Source: Pestalotiopsis fici W106-1
Lineage: Eukaryota > Ascomycota > Sordariomycetes > Amphisphaeriales > Sporocadaceae
Reading direction: 5' to 3'
DNA length: 64,000 bases
Assembly (NCBI RefSeq): GCF_000516985.1
Contig: NW_006917096.1
Coordinates: 667,606-731,605, forward strand
The translations under genes and the position numbers were made by a program. The notes under the pieces are model-generated. The model worked only from the letters and a program-made list of their open reading frames with translations, ran no database searches and was not told the origin of the DNA. Positions 35,013 through 47,500 of this stretch are shown one piece after another; within the stretch, counting starts at the first letter, position 1; each line of letters begins with the position of its first letter.

Positions 35013-36265
35013 ATGAACACAATCATGGGCGATAGTTCTACTGCCGCACAGCTGCCCCGTGTAGTCATTCTGCCGCAGAGGAGGCCGAAGCAGCGTCGCC
35101 GCGGCTTCGTTCGGGCTTACGCGCCAGATCTCATGCATTGCGGCATCGATCAAGCTACTTTTTTAGACTTCATCGACGGCCTGAACAAGGCGGTCTCGTC
35201 GAGTCCGTTGGCCGACACGTTCAATCTCAGTGGGGCAGCGGTCGGGGCCGTGCCGGCCTCGGTGGCCAGCTTCCTGCCCTTGACTGGCATGTCCATTCAA
35301 GTCGCCGCCAGTGTCTACACGGAGATATCGTCACGCAAAGGGTAAGTGTGGCTATCCCCAAGGCTGCTCGTGGGAGACTCTCCTCCACGGTAACTCATCT
35401 TCTCATGACATAGGCAAAATTCGTATCTGCTCAAGATGAACGATGAGCTTTTGCGTCCGCGGGGCCTTTACTGTCTGGTCATGGCCTACGACACGAACTT
35501 TCGCAGAGATCACATGGCACAAGACCTTGGCCCCGACCCTGTCGCCCTCATGTTACGTACTGCTACCAATCAATCATCAAGCGTCCGGGAAAAGATCCGA
35601 AGCAATGATGGAGTTACTGGAGCCTCTAGTTTCCCGGAGGCGGCTGAATTGATATTTCCGGACCTCAAAGACGATGTACTGACTCGTGGAGAATCTGGAA
35701 CCGATGACAGTGAAGACAGTGAATCGAGGGGTAGTGGAAGCAGCTTCGCCAGCCGCCTTGTCGAGAGAGCGGCCGCATACAACGCCCGTCAAGACCTCAA
35801 ATCCCAAGTTAAATTCGTATGTGGACTTCGGCCCTGCTCCCGGCTACAGCCGCCCCGTCTTGCCTTGACCTCGATCACTAATATCGTGTCATCCCAATCT
35901 GTATAGCAAAGAAAAAATCCCACAAGTCTCATCAACCCACTGCTCGACCCAAGTGCTGAGCTTGGAGACAAGGACCTCCGCAAGCAGGAGAAGAAGGCGA
36001 CCAAGCAAGAGAAGAAATGGGAAAAGGAGGACCGCAAGGCCGAGAAGCGCCAACTAAAGCATCCTGAGAGAGAGCCACGCGAGCGCAAAATACGAGAGGT
36101 AAGAAGTGCCATGATTTTGTGCATTTCATGCTTTCACTTGAGATCCATGATTGACAGTATGTCTAGGGCATATTATACCTAATGATAATCAACATGCCGT
36201 CAGTTGAGGAAATGAGTAGGGCTCAGGCAATCATGGAAAATCTGGAGATGTCAGGACAACACTGA
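35013..36265 (+). CDS. Conserved fungal protein of unknown function (four exons)
   Basis: Exons 35013-35341, 35414-35816, 35907-36098 and 36167-36265 join in frame through introns of 72, 90 and 68 nt to give 340 residues. I do not recognise a named domain, but the layout resembles a widespread uncharacterised fungal family. There is a basic N-terminus (LPQRRPKQRRRGFVRAYAP), then a hydrophobic Ala/Val-rich segment (about 70-100) that may touch membranes. A conserved MNDELLRPRGLYCLVMAY block follows, then a disordered acidic/Ser region. A Lys/Glu-rich coiled coil (about 260-305) and a short tail LYLMIINMPSVEEM complete it. The last exon is chosen because its tail reads like the family's C-terminus; without the last splice, exon 3 would run on to a stop near 36180. 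No signal peptide. Confidence 0.7.
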
Positions 36266-37787
36266 TTAGCCTCCAATGAAGCTAGAAATCACACGCGTTA
36301 GGCTGATGGACTGGTGATTACTGACACAACTATGTCGTACTGACGTAGTCAGTACCCACCGCAAATGACCTGCGTGGGTATATAGTTGCTCTTCAGCACC
36401 TCTCTTTTGTAGACTAGAGATCAACTCAGACAACTTTCAATGCTTCCTCGATCATCTCGTCTTCATTCCCCCTTGACACATCGGCTCAGGTGAGAAACTA
36501 CCTAGTAGTATATCAGGTAATCGAATTACCAGATGCCAAGACATTCAGCCTACCTTACCCTGGAATTAAGTGCAAGTGAAATGAGAACTTTGGTTCTTAC
36601 CTGCCTAGTCATCTCAATCGACGTTGACCTCGACCACAAAGCCAACTTTATATGCCAACAACGCGATGAAATACCTCATAACGACTAAACGTGTTTATCA
36701 GGTTCACTGTGGAGCAACTAAATTAATTAATATCTGTGGTTATCCGGATTCAACCGCGGTACCACTGCCAATGGATCTCTCAGAAATAGTTCACACGGAG
36801 ACAGGTTCCCACCAAGGTCATGCCATAAGATTCGCGCAAATCGATGGAGAGGGGAAGAAGAAAGGAAGAGGAGAACAGAATGCATCCTCTAAGGACAAAT
36901 CAGCGATACCAAGCAATCCACGTGAATACGGCTCAAAATTCCTCACCCAACATGCAGATATGCACATTAGCTCAATTGTCGTCAGGCCGAGAGCGAAACG
37001 CACGAAAGTGGAGTGCATAGTAGGTGATCTGGTTCTGCAACAAGCCCGGGTAGCGTAGTACTTTTATACCTAGCAGCCATTAAGCAATCGGGGATAAATG
37101 GAGATTCATTGCTAGTGAAAGCCAATGATCCACTATTTCTTGTCTATAATATCCTGGGGAAAACGTTCCTTACTACACAATATGCCGAGATGCTTCAGGC
37201 TTTTGAACCTCAGCTAGGGCAAGGGTAGTGTAGGCCTGACCGTTACAAGCGCCACATGGGCGCTGTAATTCTCGACAAACATTATTATTGGAGCGGCTCC
37301 CTCTTCCGTAGGATCCCGCGCCACAGGATCCTTCAGCTTTGCTGTGAGTGCAAATGACTTCCCCAATTAGTCTCGCCTGCGGCATCCTTGTGTGAATCGG
37401 ATTTCGGGAGTTGCAGCCGCTACAGAACGGAGATTCAATGCATCTTTGTCACATTGGCATCGGAGTCTTGGCAGCTACTATTGTGACAAGGGTGCCGCCG
37501 GTGGATCTATAACGGCTATTCAACCTAGCTTATACTCTGCTGCAGAGACCGTTGCAAGCACTTCAGTGCGCTAGTCACACTCGACTCCAAGGATGTTCCA
37601 GTCACATCCCGTCTGGAAGATGAGAGGTCCAGTAGCCGTTTGATACCTGTTGTAGCTACACGTGGAGAATCACTCGTCGCCTTGATTGCATATTCAATCT
37701 CTCCGCCATGTTATATCAATCACTTCATTCACTCTGAGAATGACGACTATATTCTTCTAGTCTAATACGATGCATGACTATGCCATT
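36266..37787. other. Intergenic, no supported gene
   Basis: An open frame of 144 codons at 36624-37058 has no recognisable family, domain or intron signals and is probably chance. Confidence 0.45.
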
Positions 37788-38981
37788 TTAGTAGCTTGCC
37801 ACCAGTCCTGCAACCTCCAGGGCACTCCCCCAGGCAAGCGACCAGCCTTCAGTCCCATGACCGTACGCGTGTACGATCCGGCTTCCAGCCCGACGAGACT
37901 CCTTCTCGATTCTGACATCGTCCCGCCTCATTGGCCGGATCCCCTGTGCGATGGGGTACTCAGGCTCGAGTTTCGCGTCCTTCAATTGAGGCAGGATTCG
38001 CTCGCACTTTGCGCGCATTTCCACCATGGCCGGTGAGTTTTCTGTCAAACTATTTTCCGTCTCCCCCTCTTCTGTAAACGTGCCCAGGATGAGGGTGTTT
38101 TCGTTTCGCGGGACGACGAATACAATGTTGTAGTCCATATGATCCTTGTTGTTGACAACAAGCGCGTGTTCAATTTTGGGAAATGTCTTTCCATCGTTGA
38201 CGACTCGCAGCAAACCCCCGCGGCCGGCGTACAGGCTTGTGTCGGAAGCAGTAGTCTGAGCGTCGAGCCCCGTCGCATTGACAATGACGTCGGCGTTATA
38301 CTGCTGGAGCAGCTCCTGCTCATGGCTCAGAAAGTCGCCTTTGACCTCTCCCGTGGCCAATTGGGCGCCCTTTGCCTTGACGAGATTCAAGATGAACTTG
38401 ATGGCTTGATCTGAATCAATGATTGGCGTCTGGTATTCAAAGGTATCGACCACGACGCCGCCAGATAGGTTGTAAGCTTCAATGAGAGACTTGTCGTGTC
38501 TAAAGCCCGGTATTCTAGCTTGCTCAATGGCCTCAACACGCTCGCGCTCCACCTCGTCTTCCGCAATCGCGTAGGGGGCACCGCACAGAATCTTGCGCAC
38601 CCGCACGCCAAAGTCCGGGGCCAGCTCTGTATCCTGGGCGAGCTGTAGATAGACGTCATAGCTCTGCAACGCGTACTCGCGGAGTCTGGCTAGATTATCC
38701 GGCTTGAGGCGAGGTCCGCAGGGCGCGGTAGGAAACTCCCACATGGCACCTGCAATCTGTGATGTCAGGCGTTGCTCCTTGGTGAAGGTCGGCCATTCCT
38801 TTGACAGAATCGTGACCTTGTACCCCCTGTCGAGGAGCAACCATGCGCTTGTGAGTCCTGTGACGCCGGCACCGACGACAAGAACGTGGTGAGACGTTGA
38901 AGAGGGGGGCTTGGCGGGTTCGGACTTTGTTGTGATGTCCTTTCCGAGAGTCAAAGGGCTTTTGGAGATGAACTCTGGCAT
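37788..38981 (-). CDS. D-amino-acid oxidase-like FAD enzyme
   Basis: A single exon of 397 residues. An N-terminal extension of about 30 residues precedes the Rossmann motif VLVVGAGVTGLTSAWLLL. It is followed by QIAGAMWEFPTAPCGP and the C-terminal flavin-contact block AYGHGTEGWSLAWG. This is the D-amino-acid oxidase / D-aspartate oxidase pattern of the FAD-dependent oxidoreductase family. Such enzymes oxidise D-amino acids to keto acids with release of peroxide and ammonia. The C-terminus (VASY) lacks the usual peroxisomal SKL-type signal, so location is uncertain and another substrate is possible. A TATAAATA box lies at 39117-39124. The gene lies directly downstream of the P450 on the same strand. 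Confidence 0.87.
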   Translation of the reverse strand: MPEFISKSPLTLGKDITTKSEPAKPPSSTSHHVLVVGAGVTGLTSAWLLLDRGYKVTILSKEWPTFTKEQRLTSQIAGAMWEFPTAPCGPRLKPDNLARLREYALQSYDVYLQLAQDTELAPDFGVRVRKILCGAPYAIAEDEVERERVEAIEQARIPGFRHDKSLIEAYNLSGGVVVDTFEYQTPIIDSDQAIKFILNLVKAKGAQLATGEVKGDFLSHEQELLQQYNADVIVNATGLDAQTTASDTSLYAGRGGLLRVVNDGKTFPKIEHALVVNNKDHMDYNIVFVVPRNENTLILGTFTEEGETENSLTENSPAMVEMRAKCERILPQLKDAKLEPEYPIAQGIRPMRRDDVRIEKESRRAGSRIVHAYGHGTEGWSLAWGSALEVAGLVASY

Positions 38982-39116
38982 TTTGTGGATGGTGTATGCT
39001 CTTCGAGCTGAAAATTTGTGTGAATATTGGGATTCTTGTTTTGAATGGTTGAGTTACAATCAGTTATGGTAAGTCACAAGGTATCGGACAGATGGTTGAT
39101 CTGAGTTCCAAGGCTC

Positions 39117-39124
39117 TATTTATA
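39117..39124 (-). promoter_or_regulatory. TATAAATA box of the D-amino-acid oxidase gene
   Basis: Minus-strand TATAAATA, about 135 bp upstream of the start at 38981. The P450 upstream carries an identical octamer. Confidence 0.5.
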
Positions 39125-39370
39125 TTTTGGAAAGTAAGACTCTCTTCTTCTTGTATCCCTGTGTACTATCACTACCATCAACAAGTTTCCAAGAAAATCT
39201 AATGAAAAACTTTTGCTTTGAACGGAGGTTTCTTGAAGCATACACTAGCATGCGTCAATACCGGCCCACATGATCGAAAATAATCTTCATGATCGAACAT
39301 CATCTTCAAAAAGGAAGCCGTTCCCTGCATGCCACCGTCATTCATGCGGACAGTCTGTGCTTGAACAAGA

Positions 39371-41283
39371 CTATTCAGCCGATGCTGCAGCCGACAGAAC
39401 CCGACCAACATTCTCATGCCGGGGTTTCAACTTGATCTGGAAGGGCACAGGCGATCGACCTGACAAGCCATCGTACTCCTTGAGATCGATTGGGTGCTCC
39501 GGGACGGCCTCTAGATCAAAGGCCCAGATCAGACGTGAGATTGCCAGCCAAATCTCCCGTTCTGCAACCCACATGCCGGGACAAATCCGTCGCCCGGCCC
39601 CGAACATCCAGTTATCCCGCTGGTAGGGATCTGCAAGGTTGGAACTATCGGCTGACGATAGGTTATCGTGGAGGTAGCGATCAGGCTGGAGAGTCTAGGA
39701 TCAGCTCGCGATTCAAGGTTTCAGACAGGAAAGAAAAAAAGACTCACGTTGAAGTTATGAGGGTCCGAGTGTCGTTCTGGGTCATGATGCATGGTCCACG
39801 TATTGAGGACCAAAACAGTATCCTTCGGGATGAATTGACCCTTGTAGGTAAAGTCTTCTGATGCCACATGCGGTGTGCCAAGCCAGAAGGGGTTGTGGCA
39901 ACGTTCAATCTCCTTCACGATTGCGTGGCAATAGGGGAGGTTCTTCTCATCTTCAACCTGAGGAAGACGATCTCTCCCCACGACGCGATCCAGTTCTGCC
40001 TGTGCTCGCTTTTGGATCTCTGGATAGGATGGGATGAGGGCAGAAAACCATTGCATAATGGAAGCAGTGGTCTCCACACCGCCAATCATAAAGGCGGACG
40101 CAAGGATTGCCATGTCCATGTCATCGAGCTTCTCCATGTCGCGGATCTGGAGCATGGTCTTGGAAAGACTTTCAGGGACCTTTTGACCACTCCGCATACG
40201 GCGATCGATATCCTTGATCATCCCACCGTATGTCGCGGCAAGATCCTTGTTTAGCTGGCGGCCCCGACTGCGCAGGGATAGAGGCAGATACTGCAGTAGG
40301 GGCACAAAGTCTGTGAGGTTTGACATGGGGCCAGTGAGATTCCTGTCAAATCATGTCAGTATAGGAGGCGGATGTCAATGATCCGCAAGGGAATGGAGCA
40401 TTACATGAACTCTCGGCTGAGCCTGAGGGAAGTCTTGACCAGAGGGTCGTGGACCGATTTGGTCCTTGTCCCAAAGACAATAGTCAACATGTTATTGAGA
40501 GAACAGCGGCCAGCAAATGGTTGGGGATTCACAAGGGCATTGCCGCCGTCGCAAACTTCGTATAGACATTTGATCATGTCGGTAGCCTCGCGGTCCAGGA
40601 CGTGAGTATACTTGTCGACTTCCTTGGAGTGGAGCCAATTTGTGGCAATGCGGCGATGCTTCTTCCTACATTCCGGGCTGATGTCAGAAGTTGTCCGAAT
40701 ACATGGATTCATCATGAATGAAACTTAATGCTCGGGACCGGAAATTGAGCTAAGGATATTGCGCAGAACGAACCAAGTAGGGTTGTGTGGGGTGGCAGTG
40801 ATTCCGCGACCAAGAAAGACGGTTTGGCTCTTGATAAACATCTCTTTACGTGACGAAAATACGGCGCCGTTGGTGACCATCAGATCCTTGGCGATCTCGG
40901 GGCTAGAGATGATCACAAAGAGTTGGTTTCCAAGCCATACAGAGTACAGCTCGCCGAACTTCTTGGCCCATTTGTCCAGAGTGAGCTCTGGGTAGTGAGT
41001 CAGGAACGGAAAAGATCCTTCAGTGAAGCTATCAGTCAGTGGTCCATTGAAACTTGGATCTTGTGCGCAGATACTGACCCAGTACAGGAAATCCAGTAGG
41101 TCCGTGGGGTATTTTGTTACCCTCGGCGTCTTTGAACTTGCTAGAGATCAAGAAATTGTACGAGACAAAAGCTAGAATAGCAAACAAAGCTGCTGAGAAG
41201 TATTGAAATGTGTTCACATCCTCCAAAACATCTGGAAAGAAGGACCCAAAGACGGGAATTGCTGAGGCGGTTGTGTTGGACAT
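39371..41283 (-). CDS. Cytochrome P450 monooxygenase
   Basis: Five exons (41283-41079, 41017-40774, 40665-40405, 40342-39748, 39685-39371) join in frame to give 539 residues. Introns are 61, 108, 62 and 62 nt. An N-terminal membrane anchor (about 27-47) precedes the proline-rich hinge HGPTGFPVLG. The I-helix reads FMIGGVETTAS (oxygen-binding pocket), the K-helix ExxR motif is EIER, and the haem motif is FGAGRRICPG at residues 463-472 with Cys470 as ligand. The protein acts in the endoplasmic reticulum with a P450 reductase. It resembles fungal secondary-metabolism P450s of the O-methylsterigmatocystin oxidoreductase type, but the substrate cannot be read. Splice sites were picked to join family-conserved stretches such as TPHNPTW-KKHRRIATNWLHS. 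It lies in tandem with the oxidase. Confidence 0.92.
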
Positions 41284-41942
41284 TTTCTTTAATTGCTCTG
41301 AAGTTGATGTTCTCAAAGGCTTGGTGTTTGATTCATTCTCTCTCGTCGTTTCCCCTCGACTATATTTATATTCAGTACTGCGCTCGCCCATCACGACTAC
41401 TTCTCCCGTTCTTAGGTTGCCACGCCTGCCTAACTTCACAAATCGAGGTGAAAAAGTACCGGCCATCCTTCGTCTCCCTCTCTAGGATCAACATCAAAAC
41501 CAGACGAGGAAACCGGTCCGATGCAAGTCAACAGCATTAGACTCCTCAAAGACTCAGCCTGAGCATCAACAGGGTTACCCATCCTTTGATTATACTGATT
41601 TTCCAGACCAATTCAAGCAGTCTGGCCTAGTATATTGCCAAGACGGTTCCCTTGAGCTCGAAAATCTCTGAGCAGCGGTCGATCAATGATCCTTCAACTG
41701 CGATGATCGGGGAGAATGAGCAAGGGACTCGGCGGTCTGGCCCTGGCTCAGCTCACGCACGAGCTCGGTGCTTTCTGAAAGAAGGCTTTTGGGGGTTGAT
41801 GAGGCTGCGAATCCTACGAATAGCATCAGCGGTATGTAGCATTTTGGTGGGCGAGAATGTGATCTATAAGATACTTTTGCTGCGATTTGGCGCCACTCGG
41901 TCTTTCAAGGCGACCGTTTTCCCATTCAGCTTTCTTATATAT
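41284..41942. other. P450 upstream region up to the Copia-2 insertion
   Basis: It holds the P450 promoter. No gene is supported; a 113-codon frame at 41652-41993 runs into the LTR and is not credible. Confidence 0.5.
41363..41370 (-). promoter_or_regulatory. TATAAATA box of the P450 gene
   Basis: Minus-strand TATAAATA about 80 bp upstream of the start codon at 41283. Confidence 0.55.
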
Positions 41943-42180
41943 TATAAACAATCTTACGAGGTTCACAAAACTGCAGAACTACACAAACGATAGCAGAAAG
42001 GGAATTAATTAAAGAATGCGATATAATAACTATCTATAAGCCTAAAAACTGCCAATTTCCCGTTTATATAGCTATTTACGGTAATAAAGCCGTAGGCACC
42101 CGGCTATAACCGTTTTTGGATTTTTCTATAATCCTTTATTAACTATAGATACTAATAGGCTTTAGCGCCTTCCGCTAATA
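41943..42180 (-). repeat. Copia-2 3' LTR
   Basis: 238 bp. The left half keeps C and G positions, the right half is RIP-mutated. It pairs with 53173-53410. Confidence 0.87.
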
Positions 42181-42229
42181 CGCTTTTTCGCTAAGCCGCT
42201 AAAATTATTCGTAAATTTTTAAGCTTAAT

Positions 42230-44352
42230 AAATTAATAAATTTTTAATATTTATTTCCGTCGAGCGGCTTTATAAATTTATCGGCTAGATTTAGGTTCGT
42301 TAATGCTTATTTTATTTTAATTTTGCTTTTTGCAACCTTACTACGAATAGCGTATATATATAGCTTTAAATACTTTTTTTTTTCGTTATATTTATAAATT
42401 CGGCTTATTTTTTAGCTTTAATATTATTTTTAAGCAATATAATCGGATTTTTAATATTAATTTAAGCTTAATTAGGAAATTTCGAATTTATATAGCTTTA
42501 TTTATAGCTTCTAAAATAATTATATATTTTATTACCGTAAATACTTTTATTATAAATAATTATTTATATAATCGCTATAAAATTAGTTTTCCGTTTATAA
42601 AAAATATATAGCCGGTAATTAATTTTAACTTTTTTAAATTTAAAGCGTAGCTAAAATTTATAATTTTAAATAATTTTAATTTATTATATTACTTATATAA
42701 ATATATAATTTTATTTATTTTTAAGTTACGATATTTAATTATTTTTTTAATATTCGTTTTTAAATATCGTAGCACTTTTTTTAATTTTTATTAATATGTT
42801 TATAAAGGATTTATTATAAATTTAATTTATATAAATATTATAAATGCCGTATTTACTTTTAATATATAAAACGAAAAATTAAATTTGCTAATTATTAACG
42901 CGTAATTATAAATTTTTTTAATTATAGCCTTATTTTTATTTAAATAAATCTTATATAATATTCCCGGATTTATCGGGTTTGCTATTTTCCTTTTAAATTT
43001 TATAAAATTATAAAAATTAAATGCTTTATTAAAATATTATTTAATATTAATTTTAATATTTTTAATAAAATTATTACGCCGGATTTGTATATTAAAAAAC
43101 CATTTTATATTTTTTAAATTTTTTAATTTAATTTTAGTTTTAAATAAACCGATAAAATTTTTAAAACGCTTTTTATTTAGCCTAAATAATAAAAAATTAT
43201 TTATATATATTGCTATAATATCCCTAATTTATAAATTATAAAATACCGCGTTATTAAATATAAAAAAAATAAATTTATATTTTTTTATTAGCGATTTCGC
43301 TTTATATTATTATTTAATAGCTATTTGCTTTAGCCCGTATAATAGGTTTAAAATCTAAATAATTTTCTTTTTTAAATAGCCTTTTTTACGCGCTAGCTTC
43401 GTAAACTATTCGAAAAATTATAACAAGCTAAAAAATTGCTTTATATAAATTTTTTTACGTAAATTACTATTAAAGAATATAAATATAAAATTAATTTATA
43501 AAATAAACCAGCTTTTTAAAGCGGTAAAAATTATTAATATTTTTTACGAAGCGGCTTTTGCTATAATTGCGATTATTTCGCTATAATTAATATTTAGGCG
43601 CTATATAAATTTATACGCTATAATACGCGCTTTATATTTTTTAAACGTACCGTTATTATTAAACTTTTTTTTAGCATTTATTTATTATTAATAAAATAAT
43701 TATAATTAGCTTTATTTTTTATATAAATTAAAAGGTATTTTTTTATATATTTTTTAAAATTTTTTAATAAATCGCTTTTTATTATTAATTTTTTTAGCCT
43801 AGCTATAGCTTTTTTAAATATAGGATTTTTCGGTAAATTTATTTTTAATATTTCGTATAATTCGTCCTTTTTATGCGTAATTATAAAATTAAATAGCTAA
43901 TTTTCGCTTTTATTAAAGTTTGCCGCCGTAAAAAAAATTTTAGGGATAAAGGCGTTTATTTTTATTTTTACCGTCGTCGTTATTGCTTTTTTTAATACGG
44001 CTAAAGCCGAGGCTTAATTTGCGAAATTTATTAGCCGAAAAATCGTAAAGGTTAAATTCGTTAATTTCGTTAATTTTATACGCCCTTTTAAAAAAAAAAC
44101 GCAAACGTATACTTTATTAATTCGCAAAATTTATTACGCTAATCGAAAAAAAAAATTAAAAGCTTGCTTTTTTATTAAAAGGTATAATAAATAAAATCGT
44201 TATTTTTAAGGGCTTTAAGTATTTAGGCTTAATATACGTCGGTTTTTTTTTTTAAGGCGGCTGCGTTTTTATTTAATAAGGCCGTTTTTAAAATCGGTAA
44301 TATCCTCGGGAATAACGTTATAATTAAAATCCCGAACTTAGCCTTTTATAAG
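42230..44352 (-). pseudogene. Copia-2 pol remnant, 3' part (RT-RNase H)
   Basis: Minus-strand reading shows LNLLYGLK (RT thumb/palm) then IAIYINNFLLF near 43180-43230, where YVDD has become INN by RIP. TGYIFFING (RNase H, about 42565-42620) follows, and NLADKFIKPLD, the usual Copia pol C-terminus, lies near 42260-42300. Stops occur throughout. Confidence 0.8.
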
Positions 44353-44357
44353 CTTAG

Positions 44358-44590
44358 TATTAATCAAGGTGGTGCTTTTTTATTGGAGTTTAAACTGGTC
44401 TGATATAGGTGTTTATTGTGTGATGTATTAATTTATATTCTGCGCCTTTTAATTTTAATGAGGTGTATGTTTATTTGGGTGGCCCCGGCTAATCCCCGGG
44501 AGGTTTTGTATATTTATTTAAATATTATAAAATTAACCTATATATTTAAATATACCCTAATATATAAAAATTATAATTTATTATTTAATA
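44358..44590 (-). repeat. Copia-3 3' LTR
   Basis: 233 bp. The outer (left) part is lightly mutated, the inner part heavily. A 61-codon frame at 44416-44601 is only LTR sequence. Confidence 0.85.
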
Positions 44591-44599
44591 TATCCTTTT

Positions 44600-47500
44600 A
44601 AATTTACGATTTATCGTAAATTTAGCTATATTTAAATTAGAATTGCTAATTAGCAAAATATAGCTTTTTTTAGGGCTATTCGTTTTAATTACGATAGGCA
44701 ATATCAAATCCTATCTATTATAGAAAATTTTATTATTTGCCTATTAGTAAGCTTTTCGTTAATCTATTTGCTATTATTTTATTTAAGGGTTTATAAATAA
44801 CTCTAACTTTTTTTTTTAGGCTTTTTATCGTAATTAATAATTATAAATATTTATATAACGGAGCTTTATTTTTAATAACGCGATTTTGGCGTTAATTAAA
44901 TTAATAATTTGCTTATTATTATATTTAATAGTAATAATGCTATTATTTAGCTATATTAATAATTTTTTTAATAATCGGCTAACGAATAATGTTTTTTTTA
45001 GCAATTTACGCTAAGGCAAATAATTTAGCTTTTATAGTAGAAATAGTAATTATATTTTATTTATTTAATCGCTAATTAATTAGTTTTTTGAATAGCTTTA
45101 TAGCGAATGCTTAGGTATTTTTGCGATCGATATTATTATCGGTAAATAATGCGTTATTAGTAATTATTAAATTAAAAAATTTTCCGATTTTAAATAAAAA
45201 ATTTTTAATATTAATTAAATAAATTAAAATTTAATTAATAGCTTTTTAATATGCTTGGTTTAGATTATTAAGGAATTAAATTAGTTTAATTATTGCGAAT
45301 GCGATATTTGGCTTTGTAAATATAGCCGCAAATAATAATAATCCGATTTTTTTTTAATATTTTTATATTTTATATAAAAGCGCTATAATTAATCGAAATA
45401 TAAATTTTTCGTAGCTTATTAGCGTTGCATAAATTTTTTATTTATTTATAAGTTTGGCGATTTTTTTAAAATAAGCCTTTTAGGATAGTTAGATTATTTT
45501 AAATATACGATTTCTAATTATTTCTATCCCGAGGAATTATTATATTAGCTTGTTATTATTAATTTTATATTTTTTTATAAAATGCTATATTAAATAATTA
45601 ATAGCTTTTTTATTTTTATTCCTATATACGATAATTATATTATTAATGTAAAAAAAAACTAATATTTTTTTTTAATAAATGCGTAAGGCTTATATAATAT
45701 TTAAATATAACCGATTTCGGCTAGGGTTTTTATAAATTTTTTTTGCTATAGCAGCGGTAATATCCGTAATTTATAAAATGCTTTATTTAATAATAATATA
45801 GCGTTTTTTTTCGATATTTATCCGGCATTTTTATAAATATATTTTAATTAATAAAAGCGTATATAAACGCGTTTATTACGTTGTATTATATTAATTTAAA
45901 ATCGAATTTTGCTATAATCGCGATTAAGGTGTAAAATAATCTTTTAGCTAATATAGCCGCGTAGGTTTTCTAATTTTAGGATTTCGCCTATTAATTATTG
46001 TGAACGACGAATTTTGCTTTATATTTTTAAAATTTTTTGTGTTTATCGAATTTATATATATATATTTATATATAATTAAAGATTTATTTGCCTTTTATTC
46101 GTAAATCCTTTTTATTAATTTCGGTTTAAAATCGTATATTTTTATAATTTTATAAATAATTAGCTTTTATTTAAAAAAATAATCTGCTAAACGGATAATA
46201 ATATAATTTATAATGCTATTTAGGGGGAGCTAGGATTTCCGTTTTATAAATTTTTACCCTTTAATAAAGAAAGCGTTTTAGCTTTGCTTTATCGTTTTAA
46301 TTATTATTTTATTTTATTTTAAAAACGGCTTTATAACTAATTAAAAAAGCTGCTTATTATAGGATTATTTTAAGTTTTTTTTTAATAACGCCGTATTTTT
46401 AATCGTAATCGCCTTTATATTATATATTAATAAAGCTAATAAAAATATTTATAATAAAATCTAAAAGGCAAATTTCGCTATAATAAAAAGGTATTGTTTA
46501 TCCTTTTTATTTAGCGTTATTTTTTTATTTTTTTAATTACTATTTTTTTTTAATTATTTTAATTATCGCTTAGTAAGATATTTTTTATGGCGGTATTTTT
46601 ACTTTTTAATTTTTATAGGATTTTGTTTTTAAATATTACGTAATTAATTACGAAATCGGCGATAAGCTAAATATTAGCATTTAGGAGCTTGTTTTTAAAT
46701 ATATCCTATTTTCCGTTATATAATTTTTTTTCGTTTATAATTATATTTTTCGTATTAATTAATTTATTTTAATTAGGAATCTAAATTTTATAAATATTAA
46801 ATAACCTATATCCGATTAAATATTTTATTTAGGCTTTAGGTATTAATCGCTATAAACGGCCGAATTTTTGCTATACCGTTAGCGTTATTACGTACGCTTT
46901 ATATCCGAATATTTTAAAATAAATTTAATTAAATTTATAGCTTAGATTTAGGATTCTTTTTATTTTTGTAATTGCTTTATAAAATTTTATATATAATATA
47001 TATTATCGGGAATTATAATTTAGCGTGTAATTATATAGGTATACCGCGGTTTTGCCGATTTTAAGCTAAAATTAATAAAAGAGTTTTGCGCCGGTATGCA
47101 TTATATATTCCTTTTTTTTAATTATACCCTTTAAGCGTTTAATAGCTTTATTTTAGGTTTATATATATAGTGCTAAAGGCTTAAATTTAATATATTTATT
47201 TTTAAAATATTTTCCGATTATTTATTTAATTTCGGTAATTTTGTTATCGTATTCGATAATTTTAATTTTAATATTATATTAAGTTTTTATTATACCTAAA
47301 AACGATCGAAAAGCGTTAATTAATATAATAATAATTTTTTCCGTAAAATAATAATTTTATATATATCCCGTTTGCCGATAAATAATTAGCATTTAGGATA
47401 TATAGTTTTTAATTCCTTTAATATAATTATAAAAATTTATAGCTAATCGTTTGTTATAATTTTCGTTAATTAGCCGTAGCGCTTACCGTGGTTAGCGTTT

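Noticed and set aside
36624..37058. 144-codon frame
   Set aside because: No recognisable composition, family or promoter; length is possible by chance.
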